DNA from: Cytophagales bacterium
Lineage (GTDB): Bacteria > Bacteroidota > Bacteroidia > Cytophagales > Flammeovirgaceae
DNA length: 64,000 nucleotides
Direction of reading: 5' to 3'
Assembly (NCBI GenBank): GCA_025056215.1
Contig: JANWWC010000001.1
Span: 930,001 to 994,000 of the forward strand
The notes under the pieces were generated by a model that saw only the letters and a program-made list of their open reading frames with translations, had not been told where the DNA came from and made no database searches. Made by a program: the position numbers and the translations under genes. This document shows positions 1 to 9,970 of the stretch, one piece after another (position 1 is the stretch's first letter; each line of letters opens with the position of its first letter).

Positions 1-1017
1 GGCGACGGCACCATACAAACTTATAACGACACTACCCCAGGCTTACGCCGTACGCTTATCAACCAAACGCAAGTTCCCAAAAATCAATCAATAAAACAAT
101 ACATGAATTGGGAACCTCGCTTAGGCATTAAGTATCAGCTAAATGAACAGACATCGTTGAAACTAGGATACAATCGGACGGCTCAATACATTCATTTACT
201 CTCTAATACAGTAGCTGCTAGTCCGTTGGATATTTACACATCGAGCAACAATAACGTTAAGCCTCAAATTGCTGATCAGTTAGCAGTAGGGTATTTTAGA
301 AATTTAAAAAACAACCTATATGAGTTTTCTATTGAAACTTATTACAAATACATGCAAAATCAACTGGATTTTATCAATGGAGCTAATTTATTTTTGAATA
401 GTCAAATCGATGGAGAAGTATTGCAGGGCATCGGACGCGCTTACGGTCTAGAACTCTACTTAAAGAAAAATGCAGGGAAATTCACAGGGTGGACGAGTAT
501 TACTCTGGCACGCACAGAGCGAAAAATTAATGGTATCAACCGAAATGAATGGTATCCTACCCGATTCGACAAAGTATTTACTCAAAACCTCACTATGAGT
601 TATGAAATTAGTAAGCAAGTAAGTATTTCTGGAAATTTTGTTTTCTTTACAGGAGTTCCTGGAACTTACTTCACTAATCGCTATATTATACAAGGAGTAC
701 TTATTGGGCACGACCCAAATGAAAGTCGCAATAATGCTCGTATCACCCCTTATCACCGATTAGATCTTTCTGTCGCTCTCGATGGCAAAAATAATGATAA
801 ACACCGATGGAAATCTCAATGGGTATTTTCGCTTTATAACGTATACGGAAGAAGAAATCCCTTCTCTATTACTACTGCAACCGACACTCGAACAGTAAGC
901 GAATACACCTTCATCGAAAGAAATCAAATTGCGTTAGCAGCACAACAAGCAACTGCTACAAGACTCTCTATTTTTGCCTTCATCATTCCTGGAATCACTT
1001 ATAATTTTAAATTCTAA
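1..1017 (+). CDS. TonB-dependent receptor, C-terminal part (5' end outside window)
   Basis: The reading frame is open from the first base to the stop at 1017, so the gene starts upstream of the window; an internal ATG at 103 is not the true start. The visible 338 residues show alternating aromatic and polar beta strands typical of an outer-membrane barrel, with phrases such as EPRLGIKYQL, LKLGYNRTAQYI and YHRLDLSVAL, and end in an aromatic residue (YNFKF), the usual Bam recognition signal. The family imports substrates across the outer membrane with TonB energy. The substrate cannot be told because plug and N-terminal domains are missing. A DUF4249 lipoprotein follows after 6 bases, a pairing commonly seen in Bacteroidota. 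Confidence 0.88.
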   Translation, partial: GDGTIQTYNDTTPGLRRTLINQTQVPKNQSIKQYMNWEPRLGIKYQLNEQTSLKLGYNRTAQYIHLLSNTVAASPLDIYTSSNNNVKPQIADQLAVGYFRNLKNNLYEFSIETYYKYMQNQLDFINGANLFLNSQIDGEVLQGIGRAYGLELYLKKNAGKFTGWTSITLARTERKINGINRNEWYPTRFDKVFTQNLTMSYEISKQVSISGNFVFFTGVPGTYFTNRYIIQGVLIGHDPNESRNNARITPYHRLDLSVALDGKNNDKHRWKSQWVFSLYNVYGRRNPFSITTATDTRTVSEYTFIERNQIALAAQQATATRLSIFAFIIPGITYNFKF

Positions 1018-1023
1018 CTTTGT

Positions 1024-1953
1024 ATGAAAAGATATTTTTATGTTTTACTTCTATTCTTAATATGGATCACTGCTTGCGAGGATAAAGTCGATTTAAACAT
1101 CAAACCGGGTGAAAGCCAAATTGTAATAGATGCTTGGGTGACTATAGAACCTGGTACTAAACAAGTAATTACTCTTTCACGAACAACTCCTTACTTAGAA
1201 AATAATCCTCTTCCTCTTGTAAGAGGGGCGTTTGTGCAAATTACTAACCAAACATCAGGGCGGACTTTTAATTTTTCAGAATCTTATTCAGGAGCATACG
1301 TTTACCAGTTAAATCCTAATGATTCGCTAGGGTCAATAGGCGATCGCTTTATGTTGAGCGTTCAAGTAGAAGGAGAAACTTATCAGGCGTTTTCACAGGC
1401 TAACCGAGTACCTTCTTTTAACGACGATTCTATTTTTGTCGAATCCAGACCACAAGAGTTCGGAAATCCTCCAGGGTTATTTGTTGATTTTAATGTCAGA
1501 GATTTACCAGGTATAGGAGATTTTTATTTCATGAGAACTTATTACAACGGAAAACTGAGAGCACTTCCACAAGACTTAATCGTCATTTCGGATATTACTA
1601 TCTTTGGAAGAAATTTCGATCCTCGACAAGATGGACTTCCTTTCATATTTCCTATTCGCTCAACAGTGAACCGACCTCTTTGCACAGATGGTTGTAATGA
1701 CAGACCTTATAAAGTAGGTGATACCATTACTTTAGAAATTCTTTCTATTACATCTGAAGCCTTTGATTTCTGGACACAAGTACAAACGCAAGCTACTAAC
1801 GTAGGGCTTTTAGCTTCTCCCCCCTCTAATGTACCCACTAATATTCAAAACGTCAATCCTAATGGAAAAAAAGCGGTAGGATTTTTCACTGTCTCAGCAG
1901 TAGTGCGTGCAGGCGTACGTATAAAAGAAGAAAATTTAATTATCATTCGATAA
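1024..1953 (+). CDS. DUF4249 domain-containing lipoprotein
   Basis: This 309-residue protein begins with a lipoprotein signal peptide: KR, a hydrophobic stretch, then the lipobox ITAC with Cys at about residue 18. The lipid-anchored mature part (EDKVDLNIKPGESQIVIDAW) matches the start of DUF4249 proteins, which sit beside TonB-dependent receptors in Bacteroidota and have no known biochemical function. The rest is beta-rich with a CTDGCN pair of cysteines near residue 220. It starts 6 bases after the receptor stop, so the two are almost certainly co-transcribed, and it probably lies at the outer membrane as an accessory of that receptor. The role is inferred from context only. Confidence 0.85.
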   Translation: MKRYFYVLLLFLIWITACEDKVDLNIKPGESQIVIDAWVTIEPGTKQVITLSRTTPYLENNPLPLVRGAFVQITNQTSGRTFNFSESYSGAYVYQLNPNDSLGSIGDRFMLSVQVEGETYQAFSQANRVPSFNDDSIFVESRPQEFGNPPGLFVDFNVRDLPGIGDFYFMRTYYNGKLRALPQDLIVISDITIFGRNFDPRQDGLPFIFPIRSTVNRPLCTDGCNDRPYKVGDTITLEILSITSEAFDFWTQVQTQATNVGLLASPPSNVPTNIQNVNPNGKKAVGFFTVSAVVRAGVRIKEENLIIIR

Positions 1954-2000
1954 AATGATAAATTGAGCCGTATTTTAACTACTGCATTATTTTCAACAAT

Positions 2001-3335
2001 ATGTTCGAGCAATTATACCGCCCCGTACGCATAGAACCTTTAGCTACTTTTAGAATTATTTTCGGAGCACTTATGGTGTTTAGCACCATCCGATTCATGG
2101 CACTGGGATGGATTGAAGACCACTTTGTACAACCAATTTTACATTTCAAGTACTACGGCTTTGAATGGGTAGAGCCTCTTCCACTTTGGGGAATGTATAT
2201 TGTTCACATTGTTATGCTATTAGCAGCCATCGGTGTCATGATAGGATATCGATACAAAATCGCTGCTTTTTTGTTGTTCGTCACTTTCACTTATTGCGAG
2301 CTTATCGATGTTACATATTACCTCAATCACTATTATTTTGTTAGTTTGATGTGTGGAATTATGATAGTAGTGCCTGCCCATCGTTGTTGTTCTTTCGATG
2401 TATGGCTCAAAAGAGTAACTGCAACAAACAATGTCCCATTTTGGACCATTTTTCTTGTCAAATTTCAAATTGCGATTGTTTATATTTACGCGGGAATTGC
2501 TAAAATAAATTCTTCTTGGTTATTAGATGCGATGCCTTTGCGCATCTGGCTACCCGCTAATAGCCACCTACCCATAATCGGCTGGTTATTTAATTATGCT
2601 CAAACAGCATATGTATTTAGCTGGGCGGGAATGTTATACGATTTGACTATTCCTTTTTGGTTGATGTATCAACCAACAAGAATTTTCGCTTACGTTATAG
2701 TGCTCGTATTTCATACTCTTACAGGATTAATGTTTCAAATTGGCATATTTCCAATTGTAATGTCCTGCGCGGTCTTGATTTTTTTCAGCAATGCATTTCA
2801 TCAAAAAATAATTGATTTTATTAATCAATGGGCGAATCGATTTTTTTCAAAACACAACTTCGAATTTTCTAATTATCCCATCCAAAATAGAACTTGGATA
2901 ACCATCAGCCTACTTACTTATGTTGCATTCCAACTCGTTTTTCCCTTAAGGTGCTACTTGTATCCGGGGAATATGTATTGGACAGAACAAGGATACCGTT
3001 TTGGTTGGCGTGTAATGCTAGTAGAAAAATTAGGAGATGCTGTTTTTTTTATAAAAGATAAAAAAACGGGAAAAGAATTTGAAGTCATTAACAGCGAATT
3101 TTTAAATGAACACCAACTTAAGCAAGTTTCTTTCCAACCCGATTTGATTTTGCAATTCGCCCATTTCTTAAAAAAACACTACGAACAACAGGGAATGAAG
3201 GATGTCGCTGTACGAGCGCAAGTATACATTACGATGAACGGAGAAAAAGCGAAACTATACTTTGACCCTCAGCTTGATCTTACACAAATTCAAGACTCTT
3301 GGAAACCTTATACTTGGCTTTATCCTTTCCCTTAA
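2001..3335 (+). CDS. HTTM domain membrane protein (vitamin K gamma-carboxylase-like)
   Basis: The 444-residue protein opens with MFEQLYRPVRIEPLATFRII, the usual beginning of HTTM (horizontally transferred transmembrane) proteins, the bacterial relatives of vitamin K-dependent gamma-glutamyl carboxylase. Several hydrophobic segments span roughly residues 15-270, followed by a soluble C-terminal third. Bacterial members are integral inner-membrane proteins of mostly unknown function; carboxylase activity should not be assumed. It lies 47 bases after the DUF4249 gene on the same strand and its last codons come within 5 bases of thpR, so it may belong to the same transcript. Confidence 0.78.
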   Translation: MFEQLYRPVRIEPLATFRIIFGALMVFSTIRFMALGWIEDHFVQPILHFKYYGFEWVEPLPLWGMYIVHIVMLLAAIGVMIGYRYKIAAFLLFVTFTYCELIDVTYYLNHYYFVSLMCGIMIVVPAHRCCSFDVWLKRVTATNNVPFWTIFLVKFQIAIVYIYAGIAKINSSWLLDAMPLRIWLPANSHLPIIGWLFNYAQTAYVFSWAGMLYDLTIPFWLMYQPTRIFAYVIVLVFHTLTGLMFQIGIFPIVMSCAVLIFFSNAFHQKIIDFINQWANRFFSKHNFEFSNYPIQNRTWITISLLTYVAFQLVFPLRCYLYPGNMYWTEQGYRFGWRVMLVEKLGDAVFFIKDKKTGKEFEVINSEFLNEHQLKQVSFQPDLILQFAHFLKKHYEQQGMKDVAVRAQVYITMNGEKAKLYFDPQLDLTQIQDSWKPYTWLYPFP

Positions 3336-3340
3336 TTAAA

Positions 3341-3877
3341 ATGAAAAGGTTATTTATTGGCTTTCTAGTAGAGCCATCTTTTATCGAATCTCGATATATT
3401 GCTCTTCGAAATGAATTTGAAAATTGTCTTTCAGGAAAATGGATAGATTTAAATGCACTGCACGTCACTCTAAAATTTATAGGAAACTTTGATGAAGAAC
3501 GAATTAGTTTACTTCAAAATGCTCTTTGCGAGCATCTTCAAGAATACCGAGAATCGTTCCAGCTTAGAGGACTTTCTGTTTTTTCTTCTTTAGGACAGCC
3601 TAACGTTTTATACATCAAGGTATCAGATTCCAAAAGTTTTTTAAAGCAAAAAGCTACTGCTATAGAAAAAGTCTGCTCTGATTTTGGAGTTCCTGCAGCA
3701 AAAAGAGAATTTGTACCTCACCTTACCCTTGCAAGAATTAAATCTGTAAATTCTTCCTTCTACGAGCTTCTGCACAAACACAAAAACACTTTATTTAGCG
3801 TAGTATCTTTTTATACAATTGCGATTTTTGAAAGCTTACTTACACCTGAAGGAGCAATTTACTTAAAAATCAACTAA
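3341..3877 (+). CDS. thpR: RNA 2',3'-cyclic phosphodiesterase ThpR (2H family)
   Basis: A 178-residue 2H phosphoesterase. Both signature motifs are present: HVTL at residues 41-44 and HLTL at 127-130. The family opens 2',3'-cyclic phosphate RNA ends to 2'-phosphates in the cytoplasm and is also known as LigT. The start was placed at 3341 because the protein then begins MKRLFIGFLV, the normal first beta strand; an in-frame ATG at 3299 would add 14 residues encoded inside the preceding HTTM gene. Length is normal for the family. Confidence 0.9.
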   Translation: MKRLFIGFLVEPSFIESRYIALRNEFENCLSGKWIDLNALHVTLKFIGNFDEERISLLQNALCEHLQEYRESFQLRGLSVFSSLGQPNVLYIKVSDSKSFLKQKATAIEKVCSDFGVPAAKREFVPHLTLARIKSVNSSFYELLHKHKNTLFSVVSFYTIAIFESLLTPEGAIYLKIN

Positions 3878-3921
3878 ATTCAACACACTTATTCAACAAG
3901 AAAAACGCTTCTATTTATTAT

Positions 3922-6057
3922 TTATTTTATTTTTTTTGCAGACATCATATCCGCTAAAATATTCATCGCTTCATAAATACTAACATCCTCCTGAATCGAT
4001 TTATGCCATTCTTTCTGCATTGCTAGCTTAGTAGAATCTATGACAGCATTTTCCACAATAGGCGCTACTGGCAAAATTTGTAAATCCGAATGATTTCTTT
4101 TTAAGTTGCTATATTTTTCTGATTCTGCTTTCAACTTTCTTTGAAGTTCCTGATACTTAGTAATCTCTAAGGGTTGCAAAGAGTTTTGGCGTTGTCTTTT
4201 TAAACGCTCTGCATTTTCTTCTATAAGAGTAAAGATTTCATCTTTTTTAACTCGCTTCTGACTTCTTTTTTGAAGCGATTCTATATCAAAAGAATTTGTT
4301 CGCACATAAGAAACAGGTTCAATTTCTTCGTACGTTAAAGCGTAATCCAAGTCTTTTTCTCCAGTAGTAAGTGCATCATAGGCGTCGGGCAAAACAATAT
4401 CTGAAGAAACCCCTACCTCTTGAGTAGATTTTCCTGTAATTCGATAGAACTTTTGAATTGTCATTTTAAGAGCACCAACAGGTCTTAAGTGGGTGTATCC
4501 TGCATTAATGTAATAGTCTAGTTCTACAAACCGCTGAACAGTTCCTTTTCCAAAAGATGACTTACTTCCCACTATCACGGCTCTTCCATAATCTTGCAAC
4601 GCTGCAGCTACAATCTCAGAAGCAGAAGCGCTTGAGCGATTAATCATTACTACCAAAGGTCCTTCATATGCTACATTAGGATTGCGATCTTCATAAATTT
4701 GAGGAGAGCCAGAATTTCCTTTTACTTGAACTATAGGTCCTCTGCGAATAAAATGCCCAGCCATATCAACAGCATCATTCAGAGAACCTCCTCCGTTGTT
4801 TCGTAAGTCTACAATAATACCACTTACCTTCTCTTTTTTAAGCTTTTCAAGCTCAATTCGAATATCTTCTCCCGAATTTCTGCCTCCGCTTCTCGAAAAA
4901 TCAGTATAAAAACTTGGTAAATAAATGTATCCGATTCGCTTTTTGAGTGAATTATGGACGATTACTGCCGACTTTACATAAGATTCTTCTAAAATAACAA
5001 TATCTCGAATAATAGAAATCACTTTGATAACACCGTCGGGTTTTCTTACAGTAAGTCTTACTTCTGTACCACGTTTGCCACGAATCAGACTTACAGCGTC
5101 CTTAAGAGGCATATCTGTAACACTAACGGGCTCTGCATCGCCTTGCCCTACTTTTAGAATTACGTCACCTGCTTTAAGTTCTTTTTGCTTCCATGAAGCA
5201 CTTCCAGGTACAATTCTATCTACAATAATTTCACCGTCTATTTGTCGCAATTGTGCACCAATCCCTTCCAATTTACCCGATATGTCAATATCAAAATTTT
5301 CCTTTTCTTGAGGAGGATAATATTCAGTATGAGGACAGTACACGCTAATAATGGCATTAAGATACTCTGTTAATCGATCGTCTTCATCCATTTTGCTCAA
5401 GCGGTCAAAGAAGCTATTGTACGACTTCAGAAGCTCTTTTCTCACTTTTTCTTCTATTTGAGATTCAGTCTCAAGCACTACTGATGAATCAGGATTTTCG
5501 GCTAATTTTTTTCGCTGCTTTTCGAGTTCATCTAATTTGTTGGTATACCTTACTAGAGCCTGATACTTAAGATTTTTGCGCCATTCTTCTTTAATTTCCT
5601 CTTCATTTTTAGGGAATTCTCGCTTTTCTGGGTCACTTTCAAAAGTTTCATCAATAGAAAAATCAAAAGGCTTAGATAAAATTTCTTGATAGTAGGACTT
5701 AGCTTGCAACAAACGCCTATTGAAAATACTGCATGCACTATCAAAAAGCAGATTCTTTTTATTTTCTAAAATTTCATCATCTATCAAATACTGATATTGG
5801 CTAAGTAGTTTAATATCTTGTTGGGTAAAAAACCTCTTGCTAGGATCTAGCCTCTTAATATACTGATTATAAGCTTTCAAAGAATAATCATCATCAATTA
5901 TAATCTTGTTGTAATGGTACAATCTCAAACACTTGAACAAAGCCTCTGTCAAGGCTTTTCGTTTTTCATCGATATCAGAATGCTGTTTTTCTTTGAAAGA
6001 CAATCCAGCAATCAAAAGAATTACTGGAATACCCACGTACCAAAACGCTTTTTTCAT
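3922..6057 (-). CDS. prc: Tail-specific (carboxy-terminal processing) protease, S41 family
   Basis: This 711-residue protein has an N-terminal membrane anchor or signal (residues 4-20), a Tsp-type N-terminal helical domain (about 35-250), a PDZ domain (about 260-345), the S41 peptidase core and a charged C-terminal DUF3340-like tail. By alignment with E. coli Tsp the catalytic Ser is S478 in SSASASE and the base is K504 in SFGKGTVQ, with the surrounding LQDYGRAVIVG conserved. The family degrades or trims periplasmic proteins with exposed non-polar C termini. It stands alone on the minus strand, convergent with thpR across 44 bases. Confidence 0.93.
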   Translation of the reverse strand: MKKAFWYVGIPVILLIAGLSFKEKQHSDIDEKRKALTEALFKCLRLYHYNKIIIDDDYSLKAYNQYIKRLDPSKRFFTQQDIKLLSQYQYLIDDEILENKKNLLFDSACSIFNRRLLQAKSYYQEILSKPFDFSIDETFESDPEKREFPKNEEEIKEEWRKNLKYQALVRYTNKLDELEKQRKKLAENPDSSVVLETESQIEEKVRKELLKSYNSFFDRLSKMDEDDRLTEYLNAIISVYCPHTEYYPPQEKENFDIDISGKLEGIGAQLRQIDGEIIVDRIVPGSASWKQKELKAGDVILKVGQGDAEPVSVTDMPLKDAVSLIRGKRGTEVRLTVRKPDGVIKVISIIRDIVILEESYVKSAVIVHNSLKKRIGYIYLPSFYTDFSRSGGRNSGEDIRIELEKLKKEKVSGIIVDLRNNGGGSLNDAVDMAGHFIRRGPIVQVKGNSGSPQIYEDRNPNVAYEGPLVVMINRSSASASEIVAAALQDYGRAVIVGSKSSFGKGTVQRFVELDYYINAGYTHLRPVGALKMTIQKFYRITGKSTQEVGVSSDIVLPDAYDALTTGEKDLDYALTYEEIEPVSYVRTNSFDIESLQKRSQKRVKKDEIFTLIEENAERLKRQRQNSLQPLEITKYQELQRKLKAESEKYSNLKRNHSDLQILPVAPIVENAVIDSTKLAMQKEWHKSIQEDVSIYEAMNILADMMSAKKIK

Positions 6058-6129
6058 GGCTCAAGTGCTCACTAAAATTATCGTAAATTTAGCAATCATT
6101 TTTTATATTTATCAGAGATATATTAAAAA

Positions 6130-6171
6130 TTTGATAGAAAACCTATAAGGAAAAATATTTCCTTATAGGTT
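6130..6171 (-). terminator. Rho-independent terminator of odhB
   Basis: A perfect 14-base stem (AACCTATAAGGAAA at 6140-6153 with TTTCCTTATAGGTT at 6158-6171) with a 4-base loop. Read on the minus strand it is followed by TTTTCTATC. The hairpin begins inside the odhB stop codon. Confidence 0.75.
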
Positions 6172-7660
6172 AAATTTCTAGCATCATCCGTATAGGATCT
6201 TCAAGAAGTTGTTTTACTCTTACCAAAAAACTTACAGATTCTCTTCCGTCAATAATTCGGTGGTCATAAGAAAGCGCCACGTACATAATCGGTCGAATTT
6301 CTACTTGTCCATTAATCGCTACAGGTCGCTCTACGATGTTATGCATTCCTAAAATAGCAGACTGCGGAGCATTGATAATCGGAGTAGAAAGCATAGAACC
6401 AAACACTCCGCCGTTGGTAATAGTAAAGGTTCCTCCTGTCATTTCGGGAATAGTAAGTTTTCCATCGCGCGCCTTAGCTGCTAACCGTGCAATTTCTTTT
6501 TCGATTTGGTCGAGCGTCATAGTTTCAGTGTTGCGCAAAACAGGCACTACTAATCCTTTAGGAGTAGATACTGCTACTGAAATATCTACGTAATCCGCAA
6601 ATACAATTTCATCGCCTTGAATTTGAGCGTTCACCGCTGGAAACTCTCGCAAAGCAATTGTACATGCCTTAGTAAAAAAAGACATAAATCCTAAATTTAC
6701 GCCATATTTTTCTTTGAATTTATCCTTGTATTTAGTGCGAATCTCCACAATTGCCTTCATATCCACTTCGTTAAAAGTGGTTAGCATGGCGGTTTCATTT
6801 TTTACGGCTACTAAACGCTTAGCAATGGTTTTGCGCATCGATGACATTTTTTGTCGATGCTCAGTGCGCGTTCCTGCTGTTGTCTTTGAAGTTTCTGCTG
6901 AAGAATCAGTACTACTTTGTTCAAATGAAATTGTTTTCTCTACTTTTTCAGCTTTGAGAGCGTCTTCCTTTGTAATTCTTCCTCCTACTCCAGTTCCACT
7001 TATCGCACTGGCTTCAATACCTTTTTCTGCTAAAATTTTAGCAGCCGCTGGAGAAGCATGTCCTGTCGCATAATTTTTTTCTTGTGCTGCAGAAGCAGCA
7101 GGTTGCGACACAGAAGCAGACTCACTTGTAGGAGTTCCATTTACTAAAATTCTACACAATATTGATCCAATCTTAAGAGTAGTTCCACTTTTAGCTACTA
7201 TTTGTAAAACTCCATTTTGCTCAGCCTGTAAGTCGAATGTGGCTTTATCAGATTCTATTTCACAAAGAACATCTCCTTTTTGAACAAACTCACCATCTTT
7301 TTTATTCCATGCTCCTACTGTTACCTCTGTAATAGATTCACCTACTGCAGGCACTGTCATTTCGATGATTTCAGGCTTTGTAGGAGTTAGGGGTGATGCA
7401 GATTTTTGAGGAGCGTTCGTTGTTTTTGCTTCTTCTATTGTGCAAATAATAGCACCGATAGGAACCGTATCACCTGCCTTAGCTACAATTCTAAGAATGC
7501 CAGAAGTTTCGGCACGCAATTCAAAAGTTGCTTTGTCTGATTCCAAATCGCATAATACATCGTCTTTTTGCACAAAATCGCCATCTTTCTTGTTCCATGT
7601 GGCTACTGTAACTTCTGTAATCGACTCGCCCACTGCTGGGACTCTTACCGTAAAGCTCAT
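6170..7660 (-). CDS. odhB: Dihydrolipoamide succinyltransferase, E2 of 2-oxoglutarate dehydrogenase, with two lipoyl domains
   Basis: The 496-residue E2 carries two tandem lipoyl domains, each with ESDKATF around the lipoylated lysine (K43 and K139), an E1/E3-binding domain at about 202-238 ([14 protein letters not shown]) and the catalytic acyltransferase domain with SYDHRIIDG near the C terminus (H467, D471). It transfers succinyl groups from lipoamide to CoA in the TCA cycle. The GES-type lipoyl start and overall architecture suit 2-oxoglutarate rather than pyruvate E2, though the branched-chain enzyme cannot be strictly excluded. Most OdhB proteins have one lipoyl domain. The E1 gene (odhA) is not adjacent. 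Confidence 0.9.
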   Translation of the reverse strand: MSFTVRVPAVGESITEVTVATWNKKDGDFVQKDDVLCDLESDKATFELRAETSGILRIVAKAGDTVPIGAIICTIEEAKTTNAPQKSASPLTPTKPEIIEMTVPAVGESITEVTVGAWNKKDGEFVQKGDVLCEIESDKATFDLQAEQNGVLQIVAKSGTTLKIGSILCRILVNGTPTSESASVSQPAASAAQEKNYATGHASPAAAKILAEKGIEASAISGTGVGGRITKEDALKAEKVEKTISFEQSSTDSSAETSKTTAGTRTEHRQKMSSMRKTIAKRLVAVKNETAMLTTFNEVDMKAIVEIRTKYKDKFKEKYGVNLGFMSFFTKACTIALREFPAVNAQIQGDEIVFADYVDISVAVSTPKGLVVPVLRNTETMTLDQIEKEIARLAAKARDGKLTIPEMTGGTFTITNGGVFGSMLSTPIINAPQSAILGMHNIVERPVAINGQVEIRPIMYVALSYDHRIIDGRESVSFLVRVKQLLEDPIRMMLEI

Positions 7661-7744
7661 TGTATTTTCTTTTTAAACTACAACCCAGATTTAATTGGCA
7701 AATTTGTAGGATTATCCGTGAAAACGAATAAGTTTTTTAAAAAT

Positions 7745-8494
7745 TCATGCAGATTTTTTTGCTACCTTTCCTACAAGAATCAATCGCTCAGATGAACAAG
7801 CGTTGTAAGGTTCTAAACGATAGTTTCCAAACACTTGTTGGATTTCGATATGAACGAGATTCAATAAATTCTGAAAGTCTTCCAACGCGTAAGCCCGAAC
7901 TTTTTCTTGAAAATGATGCACAGTATCTTGGTCTTCCAATACAATTTCTTTAACAATAAAACCATTTTGAATATACCGACGAATGTGAAAAAGTACATTG
8001 CCGCGCCGCAAATATTCTTCCGTAACAAGGGTTCGTATTACTTTGTGAACGTTCATAAAATCAATAATCACACTTCCTTCTGAGCGCAATGCCTGACTGA
8101 ATGCTTGCAAAGTTTGGATATGTTCTTCTTCAGTCTCAAAATAACCGAAGCTAGTAAACAAATTGAGAACTACATCAAATCGATTTTTTGCATATGGCTT
8201 TCGCATGTCCCATACTTCGAAGTGGAGTCTTTCATTTTCAAATGTTTTGTTGTAGGCAATGCTTTCAGGAGATAGATCTATCCCTGTAACATCAAAACCT
8301 TGAGCATTCAAAAAGCGCGCGTGCCTGCCTTTTCCGCATCCTACATCTAATATTTTATAAGTAGGTAGCCATCTTAGTTTGTAAATCAAATTTCTAAGGA
8401 AGAACTCTGCTTCTCCATCGTTTCGATGCTCATATAAAAGATGATAGTAAGGAGAATCGAACCAGTTATGATACCAAGAAGAGGTGGTTGTCAT
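7745..8494 (-). CDS. Class I SAM-dependent methyltransferase
   Basis: This 249-residue Rossmann-fold methyltransferase shows motif I ILDVGCGKGRHARFL (about 47-61), an acidic ribose-binding strand GFDVTGIDLS, and motif IV-like FDVVLNLFTSFGYF. The last is typical of a small group of uncharacterised methyltransferases beginning YHNWFDSPYYHLLY. The substrate is unknown. It precedes odhB on the same strand by 84 bases, but a functional link is not obvious. Confidence 0.85.
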   Translation of the reverse strand: MTTTSSWYHNWFDSPYYHLLYEHRNDGEAEFFLRNLIYKLRWLPTYKILDVGCGKGRHARFLNAQGFDVTGIDLSPESIAYNKTFENERLHFEVWDMRKPYAKNRFDVVLNLFTSFGYFETEEEHIQTLQAFSQALRSEGSVIIDFMNVHKVIRTLVTEEYLRRGNVLFHIRRYIQNGFIVKEIVLEDQDTVHHFQEKVRAYALEDFQNLLNLVHIEIQQVFGNYRLEPYNACSSERLILVGKVAKKSA

Positions 8495-8683
8495 ATTTTG
8501 AAGATTGCTTATTAATGAACTACGAAAATAACCGTTTTGGTTTTTAAGATCTCGTATTTCTTAACATAAGAAAATCTTATTGAAGTCAAACAAAACCCAA
8601 TTTTCACTTTGAAACGAAAAAGGCTGTTGTTGTTTTGCAGCATAATAGTGCGTTATCTTATTTTGTTCTCAAAATTTTACCGA

Positions 8684-9970
8684 ATGCAAAAAAATCATCG
8701 AATTATTCAAAACGCTTGGTGTTGGTACGATTGGGCAAATTCAGTGTATGCACTCACTATTACTACTGCCATATTTCCGCTATATTACTCTCAAGTAACT
8801 CCTGAAATCGTTTCTTTTTTTGGATGGCAAGTAAAAAGCAGCGCTTTGTATTCTTACGCTATTTCATTTTCCTTTTTAATAGCAGCTATTCTTTCTCCTG
8901 CTCTTTCAGGAATTGCAGACTACAGCGGAAGAAAAAAATTTTTTATGCAGTTGTTTACTACAATAGGAGCTACTTCTTGCATGGCGCTGTTTTTCTTTCA
9001 AGGTAACGTAGAGTATGGAATCTTTTTTATTACATTAGCAAGCGTAGGTTTTACAGGAGCAATTGTATTTTACAATGCATTCCTTCCTGAAATTGCTACC
9101 CCTGACTTATATGACCGGCTCAGCGCCAAAGGTTATGCAATGGGTTACGCTGGAAGTGTTATTTTACTTATTCTCAATATTCTTTCTATTCTTAAACACG
9201 AATGGTTTGGATTTGAAAATCAGGATGTTGCTACAAGAGCCTCTTTCGTAATGGTAGGCATTTGGTGGATTGGATTTGCACAAATTCCATTTTTCTATCT
9301 TAAAGATAACCCTACTAACAATGTTCTTAAAGGAAAAATCATTCGCAAAGGTTTTTCTGAACTCAAAAAAGTAGCCAGACAATTGCGCTTCTTGCCAAAT
9401 ACTCAACGATATTTATGGGCATTCTTTTTCTACAGCATGGGAGTCCAAACAGTAATGTATTTAGCTTCTTTATTTGGAGAACGCGTAATCGGCATGGAAA
9501 GCGCACAACTCATTGTTACTATTTTAGTAGTGCAAATATTAGGAATCATAGGAGCTATTTTCTTTGCACACATTTCCGAAAAAAGTTCTAACAAAACAGC
9601 TCTACTCATCATGCTCGCAATTTGGATAGCAGTCTGTATAAGCGCGTTTTTTACAAAAAATTCTTATCAGTTTATGGGTTTAGCAGGATTGGTGGGATTG
9701 GTTATGGGTGGCATTCAATCGCTATCGCGCTCTACTTATTCTAAGCTTATTCCCAAAAACACAAAAGACCATGCATCATTTTTTAGTTTCTACGATGTAA
9801 CTGAAAAAATTGCTGTAGTATTAGGCACTGCTTCTTATGGATTAATCGACCATCTTACAGGCAATATGCGGAACAGCGCTTTAGCACTTAGTACATTCTT
9901 TATCATTGGAATGATCATATTATGGAAAACCCCTCTTCGAGTTTCTTCTTACAAAATCAGAAAATACTAA
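8684..9970 (+). CDS. MFS transporter, UMF1/Atg22-like family
   Basis: A 428-residue integral membrane protein with about 12 hydrophobic helices. The opening IIQNAWCWYDWANSVYALTI is the hallmark of the UMF1 (Atg22-like) branch of the major facilitator superfamily, and YSGRKK follows in the loop after the second helix region. The substrate is unknown; yeast Atg22 exports amino acids from vacuoles. The start at 8684 was chosen because the motif then lies at the normal distance from the N terminus; an ATG-less upstream extension from 8609 adds 25 hydrophobic residues not usual for the family. The stop overlaps the stop of the convergent VWA gene by 4 bases. Confidence 0.82.
   Translation: MQKNHRIIQNAWCWYDWANSVYALTITTAIFPLYYSQVTPEIVSFFGWQVKSSALYSYAISFSFLIAAILSPALSGIADYSGRKKFFMQLFTTIGATSCMALFFFQGNVEYGIFFITLASVGFTGAIVFYNAFLPEIATPDLYDRLSAKGYAMGYAGSVILLILNILSILKHEWFGFENQDVATRASFVMVGIWWIGFAQIPFFYLKDNPTNNVLKGKIIRKGFSELKKVARQLRFLPNTQRYLWAFFFYSMGVQTVMYLASLFGERVIGMESAQLIVTILVVQILGIIGAIFFAHISEKSSNKTALLIMLAIWIAVCISAFFTKNSYQFMGLAGLVGLVMGGIQSLSRSTYSKLIPKNTKDHASFFSFYDVTEKIAVVLGTASYGLIDHLTGNMRNSALALSTFFIIGMIILWKTPLRVSSYKIRKY

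Noticed and set aside
1937-1963. Inverted repeat around the DUF4249 stop codon (TTATCATT/AATGATAA)
   Set aside because: AT-rich, weak stem and no T tract; not called a terminator.
6714-7073. Open frame of 119 codons on the plus strand
   Set aside because: Antisense shadow of odhB.
8609-8683. N-terminal extension of the UMF1 transporter from position 8609
   Set aside because: Non-ATG start and a hydrophobic stretch not found at the start of the family; the ATG at 8684 fits better.
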